DNA from: Candidatus Defluviilinea gracilis | Lineage (GTDB): Bacteria; Chloroflexota; Anaerolineae; Anaerolineales; Villigracilaceae | Length of the DNA: 64,000 nt | NCBI GenBank assembly: GCA_016716235.1 | Contig: JADJWS010000001.1 | Span: 1,674,001-1,738,000, forward strand | Direction: 5' to 3' | Shown: positions 24,072-32,271 of the stretch, one piece after another | How the letters are laid out: each line of letters starts with the position of its first letter | Numbering within the stretch: position 1 is the first letter of the stretch | Position numbers and translations under genes: made by a program | The notes under the pieces: model-generated | Told to the model about the DNA's origin: nothing | Databases searched by the model: none | Seen by the model: the letters and a program-made list of their open reading frames with translations, nothing else

Positions 24072-26066
24072 ATGTCCCCGGAGAAGGTAGGAAGATACAA
24101 GATCAAGTCGGAACTGGGGCGCGGCGGCATGGCAACCGTGTATCGCGCCCTCGACCCCAGTTCCAACCGCGAAGTGGCGATCAAAGTATTGCCCCGCGAA
24201 ATGATGCATAACTTGCTCACCCGCTCACGCTTCAAGCGTGAGCTTAAGTTGATTGCCACCCTGGAACACCCCGCCATTGTGCCGGTCTACGATGTGGGAG
24301 ACGACGATAGCCAGCCCTACTTCGTCATGCGCTACATGTCCGGCGGCTCGCTGACCGAGATGATCAAAAAGGAAAAGTTTTCACTACAAGACGCCGCCTT
24401 GATCATCGAACGACTCGCCGCCGCGCTCGACCACGCGCACGCCAGAAAAATCATCCATCGCGACATCAAACCCGATAACGTGCTTTTCGACGGAAGCCAC
24501 AACCCATACCTTTCCGATTTCGGCGTGGCAAAGTTAACCGAATCAGCCATCTCTGCCACCGGGGAGGAAGTGATCGGCACCCCAGCCTACATCAGCCCCG
24601 AACAGGCGCGCGGCGAAGCCGTTGACCACCGTGCCGACATTTACGGACTTGGCGCCATCCTCTACGAAATGCTGACTGGCAACCGCCCCTTTAGCGGAGA
24701 AACCGTCATCGGCATCGCCCTCCAGCACGTCAACGAACCTGTTCCGAATATTTTAAAAGAAAGACCCGACCTGCCGCCCGAAGTCGACGCCATCATCAAA
24801 AAAGCCCTGGCAAAAGACAAGACCCAGCGCTACAACACCGCCCTCGACCTCGCCCGCGCCTTGAACCATGCCGCCTTTGGCGATGAACGCACCATCCCAG
24901 CCATTGTGGGACTCAGCGACCGGCGCGCCACCCCCCGCAGAAATTTTTGGATCGGCGCCACCCTCGCCTTATTGATCGCGCTCATAGGGATCTTCGCCTT
25001 TAGAGGACAAATCCCCTTTCTGGCGCCCGCCTCCACCCCGACGGGAAGCCTGGTCGCTAACCCTGCCACGATTGCCCCAACCGACACGCCCGCTCCCTTG
25101 CCAACCCTCACGCCTGCCATAACGCAGATCACGCCAACCGTCCCACCCCCGCCCGGCAACGCAGACCAGATCGCCTTCCTCTCCGGAAATGAGTTGTACT
25201 TTATGAACCTCAACGGCGGCGGGCTGATCCAGATCCGCACCGATAATTCCTCCAAATCGAACCTGCAATGGATCACCGGAAACCGCCTCGTCTATCTGTC
25301 TCGTAATTGCGCCTTCATGGTGGATGGCGCGACAAAACAAGTGGAACAGCTGGCGTGTTTCAATCTCGACGAAACGCTCGAGGGATTTCGCGTATCCCCG
25401 CGCGGCGATTATGTGGCGATCAGCATCCAACGCACCTTGAACATCCTGCCCTTTGATATCGAAGCCTTGAAAAAGATGGACACGCGCTTCAACCTTACCG
25501 CCCGCAGGGACAATTGTTTTTTTTCCGCATTCCCGTTCCGCGATGTTCTTTGGTCGAAAGATGAGATGCGCCTCGCCGCCCGCATCGTGGATACGGAACT
25601 GGTCAATTCAGATCAGATCGTTTTATTCAGCGCTGATGTTCTCAATTGCGCCAATGTCGGTCTCACCCGCATCGACAAATTCCCAGGCTTGAACTTTGCC
25701 TTCACTCACAAGGAAAGCCTGAAGACCATCGCCAGTTATGATTGGAACGGCGATACCCTCTTCCTGTTGAATGATTCCGTTCGCAACGACGGCTTTGGCG
25801 ATCTGTATCTGTACGATAGCGCGACCCGCCAGGAGACGATCATCAACCCGATCGATGGCGACTGCTGTTATCGCGATGCCCGTTTCAGCCCGGATGGGAA
25901 ATTTATCTTGTTCATCTTCCAGCGCTTCGACAGTAACGATATGGGAATGTATTACGCCTCGCTGGAGGATATTCAAGCGGGCAACCCGCTCGCGCCCATT
26001 GAACTCCCCAACGCATTTTTCGCCCCGCGCGATAAGCCTCAACCCGCGTTGAGACCCGCGCAATAA
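24072..26066 (+). CDS. PknB-type Ser/Thr protein kinase with extracellular beta-propeller-like domain
   Basis: A 664-residue protein. Residues 7-270 are a complete Hanks-type kinase domain: glycine loop LGRGGMATVY, VAIKVLP Lys, catalytic HRDIKPDNVLFD, DFGVAKL, and GTPAYISPEQARG. A single membrane helix follows (about 297-315), then a Pro/Thr-rich linker, then about 290 residues with TolB/PD40-like repeats (ISPRGDYVAIS, DARFSPDGKFILFIF). The kinase is cytoplasmic and the propeller is outside, so it probably senses a ligand and phosphorylates cytoplasmic targets. It is a stand-alone gene, with no adjacent phosphatase. Confidence 0.92.
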   Translation: MSPEKVGRYKIKSELGRGGMATVYRALDPSSNREVAIKVLPREMMHNLLTRSRFKRELKLIATLEHPAIVPVYDVGDDDSQPYFVMRYMSGGSLTEMIKKEKFSLQDAALIIERLAAALDHAHARKIIHRDIKPDNVLFDGSHNPYLSDFGVAKLTESAISATGEEVIGTPAYISPEQARGEAVDHRADIYGLGAILYEMLTGNRPFSGETVIGIALQHVNEPVPNILKERPDLPPEVDAIIKKALAKDKTQRYNTALDLARALNHAAFGDERTIPAIVGLSDRRATPRRNFWIGATLALLIALIGIFAFRGQIPFLAPASTPTGSLVANPATIAPTDTPAPLPTLTPAITQITPTVPPPPGNADQIAFLSGNELYFMNLNGGGLIQIRTDNSSKSNLQWITGNRLVYLSRNCAFMVDGATKQVEQLACFNLDETLEGFRVSPRGDYVAISIQRTLNILPFDIEALKKMDTRFNLTARRDNCFFSAFPFRDVLWSKDEMRLAARIVDTELVNSDQIVLFSADVLNCANVGLTRIDKFPGLNFAFTHKESLKTIASYDWNGDTLFLLNDSVRNDGFGDLYLYDSATRQETIINPIDGDCCYRDARFSPDGKFILFIFQRFDSNDMGMYYASLEDIQAGNPLAPIELPNAFFAPRDKPQPALRPAQ

Positions 26067-26137
26067 ACATCACTCGCCCCGCAATGAACCTTTCGAGGGC
26101 AAGTTGGTTGCGCGGAGGGCGAAGGAACTGTAAAAGC

Positions 26138-26175
26138 GACAACCCGTCTTCGCTTCGACTTCGCTCCGCTCGCGC
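26138..26175. repeat. Copy of the 'CTTCGACTTCGCTC' short repeat
   Basis: The piece TTCGCTTCGACTTCGCTCCG is the same family as the insertion in mtaB at 22442-22462 and, reversed, the tract in the glycerate kinase gene near 13940-13976. Confidence 0.5.
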
Positions 26176-26220
26176 GGATAGCCTCCTCATAGTATTCGTA
26201 ATGGCGCAAGCGTCATTTTA

Positions 26221-26250
26221 TTGACGATTCCCCGACGGGCATGGTATCAT
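26221..26250 (+). promoter_or_regulatory. Promoter of the infC-rpmI-rplT operon
   Basis: TTGACG (26221-26226) and TATCAT (26245-26250) with an 18-base spacer. Predicted start of transcription is near 26257, giving a leader of about 48 bases before infC. Confidence 0.6.
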
Positions 26251-26304
26251 TCGCCCACTTTAACCCAGCCGTTGGCTGGATTTGTCATGTAATAGGAGAA
26301 GCAT

Positions 26305-26874
26305 ATCAGCGCCGCAGAATTTCGAGTTAATGAAGGTATTCGGGTTCCCGAAGTCCGTTTGATCGGTCCCAACGGTGAAAACGTTGGGGTGGTTTCGATG
26401 AAGCAGGCGCTTCAAATCGCCCGCGATGCCGAGTTGGATGTTGTTGAAGTCTCACCCAACGCCACTCCCCCCGTTTGCCGCGTGATGGATTTTGGCAAGT
26501 TCATTTATGAGCGCGCCAAGAAGGAACGCGAAGCGAGGAAGTCGCAAACGAAGATCGAGGTCAAAGAAATTCGCCTGCGCCCCAAGACCAATGAAGCGCA
26601 CCGCGGTTTCAAAGTGGACGATGCCCGTCGCTGGTTATTGCACGGCAACAAGGTGCGGGTGACGATCAAGTTCCGTGGGCGCGAGATGGATTACCCCGAG
26701 ATCGCGCTGGAAGACCTGAAAGAGATCGCCGCGGCTCTCGCGGACGTCAGCGTGGTGGAGGCGGCGCCTCAGATGGAAGGGCGAACGATGCTCGTGGTGC
26801 TGGCTCCCAGCAAAGGCGGCGCGAAAAAGAAGGAGAAGGGCGAACCAGCTGTCCCTGAGAAAGAAGCGTCGTGA
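26305..26874 (+). CDS. infC: Translation initiation factor IF-3, with probable ATC start codon
   Basis: The reading frame encodes a complete IF-3: N-domain EFRVNEGIRVPEVRLIG, GVVSMKQALQIARDAELDVVEV, the linker KKEREARKSQTKIEVKEI, and C-domain LRPKTNEAHRGFKVDDARRWL. No ATG, GTG or TTG precedes the conserved N-terminus; the first TTG (26359) would delete about 18 conserved residues. ATC at 26305 lies 6 bases after AGGAG (26294-26298), the right spacing. In E. coli infC starts with the rare AUU and this lets IF-3 repress its own translation; the same logic probably applies here. Product is 189 residues. It is first in the operon with L35 and L20. Confidence 0.9.
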   Translation: MSAAEFRVNEGIRVPEVRLIGPNGENVGVVSMKQALQIARDAELDVVEVSPNATPPVCRVMDFGKFIYERAKKEREARKSQTKIEVKEIRLRPKTNEAHRGFKVDDARRWLLHGNKVRVTIKFRGREMDYPEIALEDLKEIAAALADVSVVEAAPQMEGRTMLVVLAPSKGGAKKKEKGEPAVPEKEAS

Positions 26875-26879
26875 GGTGT

Positions 26880-26895
26880 GCGGACTTAAGTCCGC
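26880..26895. other. Perfect 16-base palindrome after infC
   Basis: GCGGACTTAAGTCCGC directly follows the infC stop codon. It may form a small hairpin in the infC-rpmI leader. Confidence 0.5.
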
Positions 26896-26936
26896 AATCC
26901 GAAGCGCTACGAGTAAGTCCCAAAGATTGAGAAAGT

Positions 26937-26970
26937 CCGCGGGCGAGAAAGTTTAGTCCCGCGGTTTTTA
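26937..26970 (+). terminator. Terminator-like hairpin between infC and rpmI
   Basis: CCGCGGG/CCCGCGG stem with a 14-base loop followed by TTTTTA. It lies 30 bases before rpmI, where L20-responsive or other attenuators of ribosomal operons are found. It could be a conditional terminator; no L20 mimic was worked out. Confidence 0.6.
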
Positions 26971-26999
26971 TTGCAAATTTTTGAAAGGAGATATAGCGA

Positions 27000-27227
27000 A
27001 TGCCTCGCAAAGCAAAGGCTAAAGGTAAGTTGAAACTCAAGACCCACAAGGCAACGTCGAAGCGTTTTCGTTTGACGGGCTCGGGCAAACTAATGCGCAC
27101 CAAAGGCGGCAAGAGCCACTTGCGCCGAAACACGTCGAAGCGCACAAAGGCGCAGTTGTCTGAGATGCACGATGTGAAGGGTCGCAAGATCATCAAGCGC
27201 ATTAAGCGCCTTGCGCCGAATATGTAG
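27000..27227 (+). CDS. rpmI: 50S ribosomal protein L35
   Basis: A 75-residue very basic protein with the L35 signature: PRKAKAKGKLKLKTHKATSKRF, TGSGKLMRTKGGKSHLRR and a C-terminal KRIKRLAPNM. The ATG follows AAAGGAG at 8 bases. Middle gene of the infC-rpmI-rplT operon; part of the large ribosomal subunit. Confidence 0.95.
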   Translation: MPRKAKAKGKLKLKTHKATSKRFRLTGSGKLMRTKGGKSHLRRNTSKRTKAQLSEMHDVKGRKIIKRIKRLAPNM

Positions 27228-27245
27228 GGCAAAATTAATTTTGCC
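27228..27245. other. Palindrome between rpmI and rplT
   Basis: GGCAAAATTAATTTTGCC is a perfect 18-base palindrome immediately after the rpmI stop. In many bacteria the rpmI-rplT region carries structures bound by L20; whether this one does is unknown. Confidence 0.45.
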
Positions 27246-27343
27246 GTACGTCGTATCCAAATTTTTTAGTTGCGGCTTTCGGGTGTACACAACTGTCACG
27301 CTAATCGCTTGACGACGCCCGCGAGTTTGCAGGAGAGTAGAAC

Positions 27344-27685
27344 ATGAGAGTTAAAGGTGGACCTCAGGGGCACAAACGTCATAAGAAGATTTTGAAGATC
27401 ACGAAGGGACAGCGCGGCGCGAAGAACCGTCTGTTCAAGCGAGCCAACGAGGCAATGCTGAAAAGCCTGTGGTACGCGACCCGTGATCGCCGCGTGCGCA
27501 AGCGCGACCTGCGCAAGTTGTGGATCGCCCGCATCAACGCCGCGGCTCGCCTCAACGGAACCACATATAGCAAGTTGGTGGCGCTGTTGAAGAAGGCGAA
27601 CATCGAGCTCAACCGCAAGATGTTATCCGATATGGCAGTCCGCGACCCGCAGGCATTCGCCGCAGTGGTTGCGATGGCAAAATAA
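27344..27685 (+). CDS. rplT: 50S ribosomal protein L20
   Basis: A 113-residue basic protein with the long N-terminal helix of L20 (KRHKKILKITKGQRGAKNRLFKRANEAMLKSL, shown in parts) and the globular end with RKLWIARINAAARLNGTTYSKL. It binds 23S rRNA and is needed for early 50S assembly; in other bacteria it represses its own operon. Preceded by AGGAGAG and a 116-base spacer after rpmI. Confidence 0.95.
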   Translation: MRVKGGPQGHKRHKKILKITKGQRGAKNRLFKRANEAMLKSLWYATRDRRVRKRDLRKLWIARINAAARLNGTTYSKLVALLKKANIELNRKMLSDMAVRDPQAFAAVVAMAK

Positions 27686-27771
27686 AGCAATTAAGCAAAA
27701 GAGCAAATTAGCAAATTAGCAAGAGAGCAAATTAGCAAGAGAGCAAATTAGCAAGAGAGCAAATTGGCAAG
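27686..27771. repeat. Tandem (AGCAAAT) low-complexity tract
   Basis: About ten imperfect units of AGCAAATT/AGCAAGAG follow the rplT stop codon. Units of the same family occur inside the methyltransferase gene at 28930-28995 and 29108-29135. Confidence 0.8.
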
Positions 27772-27810
27772 AACGTCCGATGAGGTGATAAATCTCGTCG
27801 GACGTTTTGT
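27772..27810 (+). terminator. Terminator of the infC operon
   Basis: AACGTCCGATGAG and CTCGTCGGACGTT form a 13-base stem (one G-T pair) with a 9-base loop, followed by TTGTTG. It directly precedes the promoter of the macrodomain gene. Confidence 0.7.
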
Positions 27811-27812
27811 TG

Positions 27813-27818
27813 TAGAAT
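27813..27818 (+). promoter_or_regulatory. -10 box (TAGAAT) for a probably leaderless macrodomain gene
   Basis: TAGAAT ends 6 bases before the ATG at 27825. The promoter is squeezed between the terminator and the start codon. Confidence 0.55.
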
Positions 27819-27824
27819 AGCGGC

Positions 27825-28388
27825 ATGAATACCGTCATTGTTGAACGCGTCTTGCCGACAGGTCAGATGATTCAGATCGCACAAGGCGACATCACAATTG
27901 AAAATGTGGATGCCATCGTCAACGCGGCGAATGAGAATCTGCAACACGGAGGCGGAGTGGCGTGGGCGATCTCGAAAAAGGGTGGAGCGGCGATTCAATC
28001 CGAATCGGATGACTGGGTTCTCCAGCACGGACCCGTCTCCCACTCACATCCTGCGTGGACCTCGGGCGGGACTCTGCCTGCGAAATTCGTCATCCACGCT
28101 GTGGGTCCCGTGTGGGGCGATGGCGATGAAGATAGAAAATTATCCGATGCTGTGACAGGTTCCCTGCGCGTCGCGGATGAATTGAAGTGTTCTTCGATTG
28201 CCCTCCCCGCGATTTCAACGGGCATCTTCGGCTTTCCAAAAGACCGAGCGGCGGGGATCATTTTTTCGGCGATTGAAAAGTATTTTGAGGGCAATACATC
28301 AAATTTGAAAATCGTGAAACTTGTTTTATTCGATCAATCGAGTGTGGACGTGTTTATCAACTCATGGAATGACAAGTGGGGACAATGA
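27825..28388 (+). CDS. Macrodomain protein (ADP-ribose / O-acetyl-ADP-ribose binding)
   Basis: A 187-residue single macrodomain: GDITIENVDAIVNAANENLQHGGGVAWAI carries the ADP-ribose-binding Asn and Gly residues, HAVGPVWGDG, and the loop SIALPAISTGIFGFPKDRAA. Members remove ADP-ribose or deacetylate O-acetyl-ADP-ribose. The stop overlaps the following methyltransferase gene by 4 bases, so the two are translated together. No ADP-ribosyltransferase is nearby. Confidence 0.88.
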   Translation: MNTVIVERVLPTGQMIQIAQGDITIENVDAIVNAANENLQHGGGVAWAISKKGGAAIQSESDDWVLQHGPVSHSHPAWTSGGTLPAKFVIHAVGPVWGDGDEDRKLSDAVTGSLRVADELKCSSIALPAISTGIFGFPKDRAAGIIFSAIEKYFEGNTSNLKIVKLVLFDQSSVDVFINSWNDKWGQ

Positions 28389-29224
28389 TCACTTCAAATC
28401 AAAACTCGAAAGTAAAACTTGTCCGCGCATTGCTTGGACGCGCAAAGGAACGCCGCGAGGCGGGGATGTTTGTTGTGGAGGGTGTGCGATTGATTGAAGA
28501 AGCAGTTAAAGGAGACTGGAGACTGGAGACTGTTTTGTACGATGACTCGTTGAGCGAGAGAGGAAAGTCGCAGGTCGAAAGTCTCAAGTCAAAAGGAATT
28601 GAGGTGGAGGAAATTTCCACCGACTTGATGAAATCCATCAGTGAGACCGAAACCCCGCAAGGCATTCTCGCAATTCTCCAATTCTCTAATCCTCTAATCT
28701 CTACTCCTCTTGACTTTGTCCTCATCCCCGACCAAATCCGCGACCCTGGAAATCTCGGCACTCTGCTCCGCTCCGCCGCAGCGACGGGTGTGCAGGCTGT
28801 GTTGATTCCGCCCGAAACGACAGATGCCTTTGCGTCGAAGGTGTTGCGGGCTGGCATGGGCGCGCATTTCCGTGTGCCGATCCGTGAGATGGGGTGGGAG
28901 GAAATTGAGCAAGTGTGCAAATTGGCATATGAGCAAGGAAGCAAATCAGCAAATCGAGCAAATCGAGCAAATGAGCAAATGGGCAAAGCGGCGAATATGC
29001 AAATCTTGTTGGCGGATATGAATGGAAAATCTTGCTGGGAGACTGATCTTCGTCATCCGTTGGCGTTGATCGTCGGCGGTGAAGCGGAGGGGGCGAGTGA
29101 ACAGGCGCGCAAAATAGCAAATCAGCAAATCAGCATTCCGATGGCGGGGAATGTCGAGTCGCTGAATGCGGGGGTGGCGGGGTCGGTGTTGATGTTTGAG
29201 GTGGTGAGGCAAAGACTTTCTTAA
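28385..29224 (+). CDS. TrmH/SpoU-family RNA 2'-O-methyltransferase with repeat insertions
   Basis: A 279-residue SPOUT methyltransferase. Residues 1-90 are the SpoU substrate-binding domain (KVKLVRALLGRAKERREAGMFVVEGVRLIEE), then the knotted catalytic domain: IPDQIRDPGNLGTLLRSAAATG, ADMNGKSCWE, LALIVGGEAEGAS, ISIPMAGNVESLNAGVAGSVLMFE. It methylates a ribose in rRNA or tRNA; the site is unknown. Three low-complexity pieces sit inside it: SNPLISTP (28679-28711), the long EQGSKSANRANRANEQMGKAA stretch (28930-28995) and KIANQQ (29108-29130), all matching simple repeats found between genes. ATG 28385 overlaps the macrodomain stop; a GTG at 28376 is also possible. Confidence 0.85.
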   Translation: MITSNQNSKVKLVRALLGRAKERREAGMFVVEGVRLIEEAVKGDWRLETVLYDDSLSERGKSQVESLKSKGIEVEEISTDLMKSISETETPQGILAILQFSNPLISTPLDFVLIPDQIRDPGNLGTLLRSAAATGVQAVLIPPETTDAFASKVLRAGMGAHFRVPIREMGWEEIEQVCKLAYEQGSKSANRANRANEQMGKAANMQILLADMNGKSCWETDLRHPLALIVGGEAEGASEQARKIANQQISIPMAGNVESLNAGVAGSVLMFEVVRQRLS

Positions 29225-29238
29225 CAAGGAGTAAATCT

Positions 29239-29724
29239 ATGACTTGGCAAGATATTTTGAGTCTATTTGAAAATGAATTTGTGAAACTCTTGGCTTCAGG
29301 AATAATTGGGGGATTTACAGCACATTTACTGAGTATTCGGTTGTTTGGAATCCAAAGGAGAATTGAAACACAGCGCGAATTTCAATTGAAGAGATTAGAT
29401 GCGTTGCGAGATTTACGATCAACTCTACACTGGCTTCGCAGAGATATTACCTTTAATTGGGAGAGACCAGCCAAAGAAGGTCAAACACCTGATGAGTACA
29501 TGTTTGAATTAATGAACAAATTCAATTATTGGGAGACATTATTTCTAAACGACAAAGATATGTCTAACACTCTTAGATTATTCAATTCACTCATTGGAGC
29601 AAGTCACGATGAGTTTCATGGGGATAGCAAAATATTCAAAAAATCACTTGGGGAAATCATTATTGAAATCAAATCTTCCGTTGATCAAAAAATTGTTGAA
29701 ATTGATAAGTTGATAACTAAATGA
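29239..29724 (+). CDS. Single-pass membrane protein of unknown function
   Basis: A 161-residue protein with one membrane helix (about residues 14-35) and a mostly helical, charged remainder (QRRIETQREFQLKRLDALRDLRSTLHWLRRD). It is AT-richer than its neighbours, which suggests later arrival. The ATG has AAGGAG upstream and the stop overlaps the DUF711 gene by 4 bases. I do not recognise the family. Confidence 0.55.
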   Translation: MTWQDILSLFENEFVKLLASGIIGGFTAHLLSIRLFGIQRRIETQREFQLKRLDALRDLRSTLHWLRRDITFNWERPAKEGQTPDEYMFELMNKFNYWETLFLNDKDMSNTLRLFNSLIGASHDEFHGDSKIFKKSLGEIIIEIKSSVDQKIVEIDKLITK

Positions 29725-30932
29725 AAATCCGTTCAGTAACTTATTTCTGCAATCCCAAGTATCCACTCGAAGAAAAAGTCCTGCAAAAGGCGGGAAAGTT
29801 TCTTGCGGAGGCGAAGTCTGCGTACGAAGCGGCAGGCTACGAAGTGCAGACCGTGCGGCTGGCGACGATTCCTTTCCCGAAGTTGTTGGGCGATGAGAAT
29901 ATTGGCAAACTGATGGAGTTGACGAATCAAATCACGGGAGCCGTCGAGAAATATGGCGTCAGTTATGTCTCGCTGGGACCCGCCCTGCCCGAGTCGCCGC
30001 GCAGTTTTGAAGTGATCCCCGACGCGATCTTCGTCTCGAAAAATGTTTTCTTCGGCGGCGTGATGGCGGATAAAACGCGCGGACTGAATCTCGCCGCGAT
30101 CCGCGCGTGTGCGGAGGTGATCGTGAGATGCGCGCAGATCGAACAGAACGGATTCGCCAACCTGCAATTCGCCGCGCTGGCAAACGTCCCTGCGGGCGCG
30201 CCGTTCTTCCCCGCCGCGTATCACGACAAAGATAAACCTGCTTTCGCCCTCGCAACCGAGTCCGCAGACTTGGCGGTACAAGCGTTTGAACATGCAAAGA
30301 CCATCGAAGAGGGACGAAATAATTTAACCAGCGAGATCGAAAAGCACGGAAAGAAACTCGCCAAGATCTCGAATTCTCTACTCTCTAATTCTCGAAAGTT
30401 TTTGGGTATTGATTTTTCCCTCGCCCCCTTCCCCGACGATGCACACTCGCTTGGAAACGCGGTCGAAAAAATGGGCATCCCAAAGATCGGATTGCACGGT
30501 TCGCTCGCCGCGGCGGCGATCCTCACCGAAACCATTGACCGCGCAGACTTCTCTCACACAGGCTTCAGCGGATTCATGCAACCCGTGCTGGAAGATTCCG
30601 TCCTTGCGAAACGCGCCGCAGAAGGGACGCTCACCATCAAAGACGCGTTGCTTTACTCCGCTGTGTGCGGAACGGGACTGGACACGATTCCGCTCGCGGG
30701 AGATACGACGGCTGAACAACTTGTGCCGTTGTTACTCGACCTTTCCGCGCTGTCGTTGCGACTCGACAAACCCCTCACCGCGCGGCTGATGCCCATCCCT
30801 GGGAAGAAGGCAGGGGAGGAGACAAGTTTTGATTTTGGTTTCTTCGCTAACAGCAAGGTGATGAGCTTGGAAAGCGAACAACTGCGCATTCCATTTGATA
30901 GTTCGGAAACTTTTGAAATCAAGAAGAGATAA
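29721..30932 (+). CDS. DUF711/UPF0210 family protein
   Basis: A 403-residue protein of the DUF711 family. Recognisable parts are IRSVTYFCNPKYPLEE at the start, YVSLGPALPESPRSFEVIPDAI, RACAEVIVRCAQIE, NLQFAALANVPAGAPFFPAAYH, DFSLAPFPDDAHSLGNAVEKMG and YSAVCGTGLDTIPLAGDT. The fold resembles the pyruvate formate-lyase barrel, but no glycyl radical site is known and the role is unclear. A small simple-repeat piece (about 30370-30400, SNSLLSNSRK) lies in the middle. ATG overlaps the upstream stop. Confidence 0.85.
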   Translation: MKIRSVTYFCNPKYPLEEKVLQKAGKFLAEAKSAYEAAGYEVQTVRLATIPFPKLLGDENIGKLMELTNQITGAVEKYGVSYVSLGPALPESPRSFEVIPDAIFVSKNVFFGGVMADKTRGLNLAAIRACAEVIVRCAQIEQNGFANLQFAALANVPAGAPFFPAAYHDKDKPAFALATESADLAVQAFEHAKTIEEGRNNLTSEIEKHGKKLAKISNSLLSNSRKFLGIDFSLAPFPDDAHSLGNAVEKMGIPKIGLHGSLAAAAILTETIDRADFSHTGFSGFMQPVLEDSVLAKRAAEGTLTIKDALLYSAVCGTGLDTIPLAGDTTAEQLVPLLLDLSALSLRLDKPLTARLMPIPGKKAGEETSFDFGFFANSKVMSLESEQLRIPFDSSETFEIKKR

Positions 30933-30943
30933 CCGAGGAAGAT

Positions 30944-32224
30944 ATGCAAAAGATGTTTGCCGTTCTTATTATTTCTACGTTCATGATGGTTTCCTGCGCC
31001 GCGCCGACGCCTCAGCCCACGCTGACGCCTGTCCCCACTTCGACGCGTACGTCTGTGCCGACTGTCACTGCCACGCCCACGCTGAGACCTCCCACCGCAT
31101 CCGAGCCGTTATGGATTCAAAACGGCGACGAACTGTTGATCTTTGATCCCGCCGCAAACGGATGGAAGCCTGCTGTGCCAGCCGCGGACACGGCTCTGCC
31201 CATCTACAACGTCAGCGATGGACAACAAATAATCATTGTTGGCGATGCGTGGCTGGCGATCTCAAGTGTGGATAACAGCGGCGATATGCAGACAGTAACA
31301 ACAGCGGATGGCCGCAAGTGGATGTGGAGACAAGATGGGTGGAACAAGGCAAAGACCCAGGTCGAGTACTGGCTCAACGAGGACGGCACGACGAAGCCTG
31401 GGGAGGTGATCCCGGCGGGGTGCCTGCAGGTAGAGGGAGAGGATACCTGTGTGCTAAGGGCGGAGGCATCGCCGCAAGTGTACGAGGGACTACTCAAGGT
31501 CATCTACAACATTGCGGTGAGCTTTGGGCAGAACCCTGGCGGGTTTTATCATAAGTCTGGCGATTACTTTAAAGATAAGCAGGCGGTGGCGGAGGGGGCG
31601 GAGGAGTTTGTCAGGGCGTGTATGGCAGGGCAGGCGTTTGGCGACCTAATCAATATCAATAATTTCCCACAGATGACGCCTGAGGAGTTACGGCTTAGCG
31701 AGGAACATGATTCGAATCAACTACCCGCAATGGTGTATGCCGTGCCGTTTGATGCCAAGATAGACTGCCGCAATATCGGCCTCAAGCTCGTGACCAACGA
31801 GGAGATGGAGGCGATGTGGGACAAGGATATGCTTGAGGGCTGGTGGTCAACAGTTGGGGATATGTGGTGGGCAAGGTTTGAGGCGGTGCCACTAAGTGAT
31901 GGGAGCGGCCGCTCACGGATAGTCTTGAGCCTGGGGAGACTCGAAGATAGCACGGAGGCTATGAGTATTTATCGACTCAAACCAGGAGAGACGGCGGAGA
32001 CGATGTATGATAACCTGGGGCTTTATCGGTTTATCACGGCGCTTGACCCGGTGCACGGGACGCTCTCGATCCAGTCGCCACGCGGCAAGCGCACGAGCAG
32101 GTACGTTTCGCTGCTCGAGCAGGGCGCCAATCGCGATCCTGAGCTCTTTAAATTTAGAGGAGCGGAGGCGTTGCAGGCATACTTGGACAAGTACTGGGGC
32201 GGGGGGATTGCGGAGGATAGGTAG
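30944..32224 (+). CDS. Lipoprotein of unknown function with a composition shift
   Basis: A 426-residue protein. The signal ends in MVSCAAP (lipobox VSC), followed by a Pro/Thr-rich linker (residues 22-55) in the style of other lipoproteins here. The remaining 360 residues, including WRQDGWNKAKTQVEYWLNEDG, form a domain I do not recognise. From about 31330 onward codon use changes: AGG, AGA, CTA and GGG become frequent, unlike the GC-skewed usage of the first part and of neighbours. This could be a fusion of a native lipoprotein head to acquired DNA, or a wholly acquired gene. It is followed by two genes with the same odd usage. Confidence 0.5.
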   Translation: MQKMFAVLIISTFMMVSCAAPTPQPTLTPVPTSTRTSVPTVTATPTLRPPTASEPLWIQNGDELLIFDPAANGWKPAVPAADTALPIYNVSDGQQIIIVGDAWLAISSVDNSGDMQTVTTADGRKWMWRQDGWNKAKTQVEYWLNEDGTTKPGEVIPAGCLQVEGEDTCVLRAEASPQVYEGLLKVIYNIAVSFGQNPGGFYHKSGDYFKDKQAVAEGAEEFVRACMAGQAFGDLININNFPQMTPEELRLSEEHDSNQLPAMVYAVPFDAKIDCRNIGLKLVTNEEMEAMWDKDMLEGWWSTVGDMWWARFEAVPLSDGSGRSRIVLSLGRLEDSTEAMSIYRLKPGETAETMYDNLGLYRFITALDPVHGTLSIQSPRGKRTSRYVSLLEQGANRDPELFKFRGAEALQAYLDKYWGGGIAEDR

Positions 32225-32271
32225 CGAGCGGGGGTTTGAAAGCGGGTAAAAATATGTATATAGTGGGATAG

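Noticed and set aside
23876..24277. Minus-strand frame between folD and the kinase gene with a Cys pair (CCDKKC) and a Trp-rich end
   Set aside because: It overlaps the start of the Ser/Thr kinase gene, has no recognisable domain, and its possible start coincides with the kinase ATG region; probably a shadow frame.
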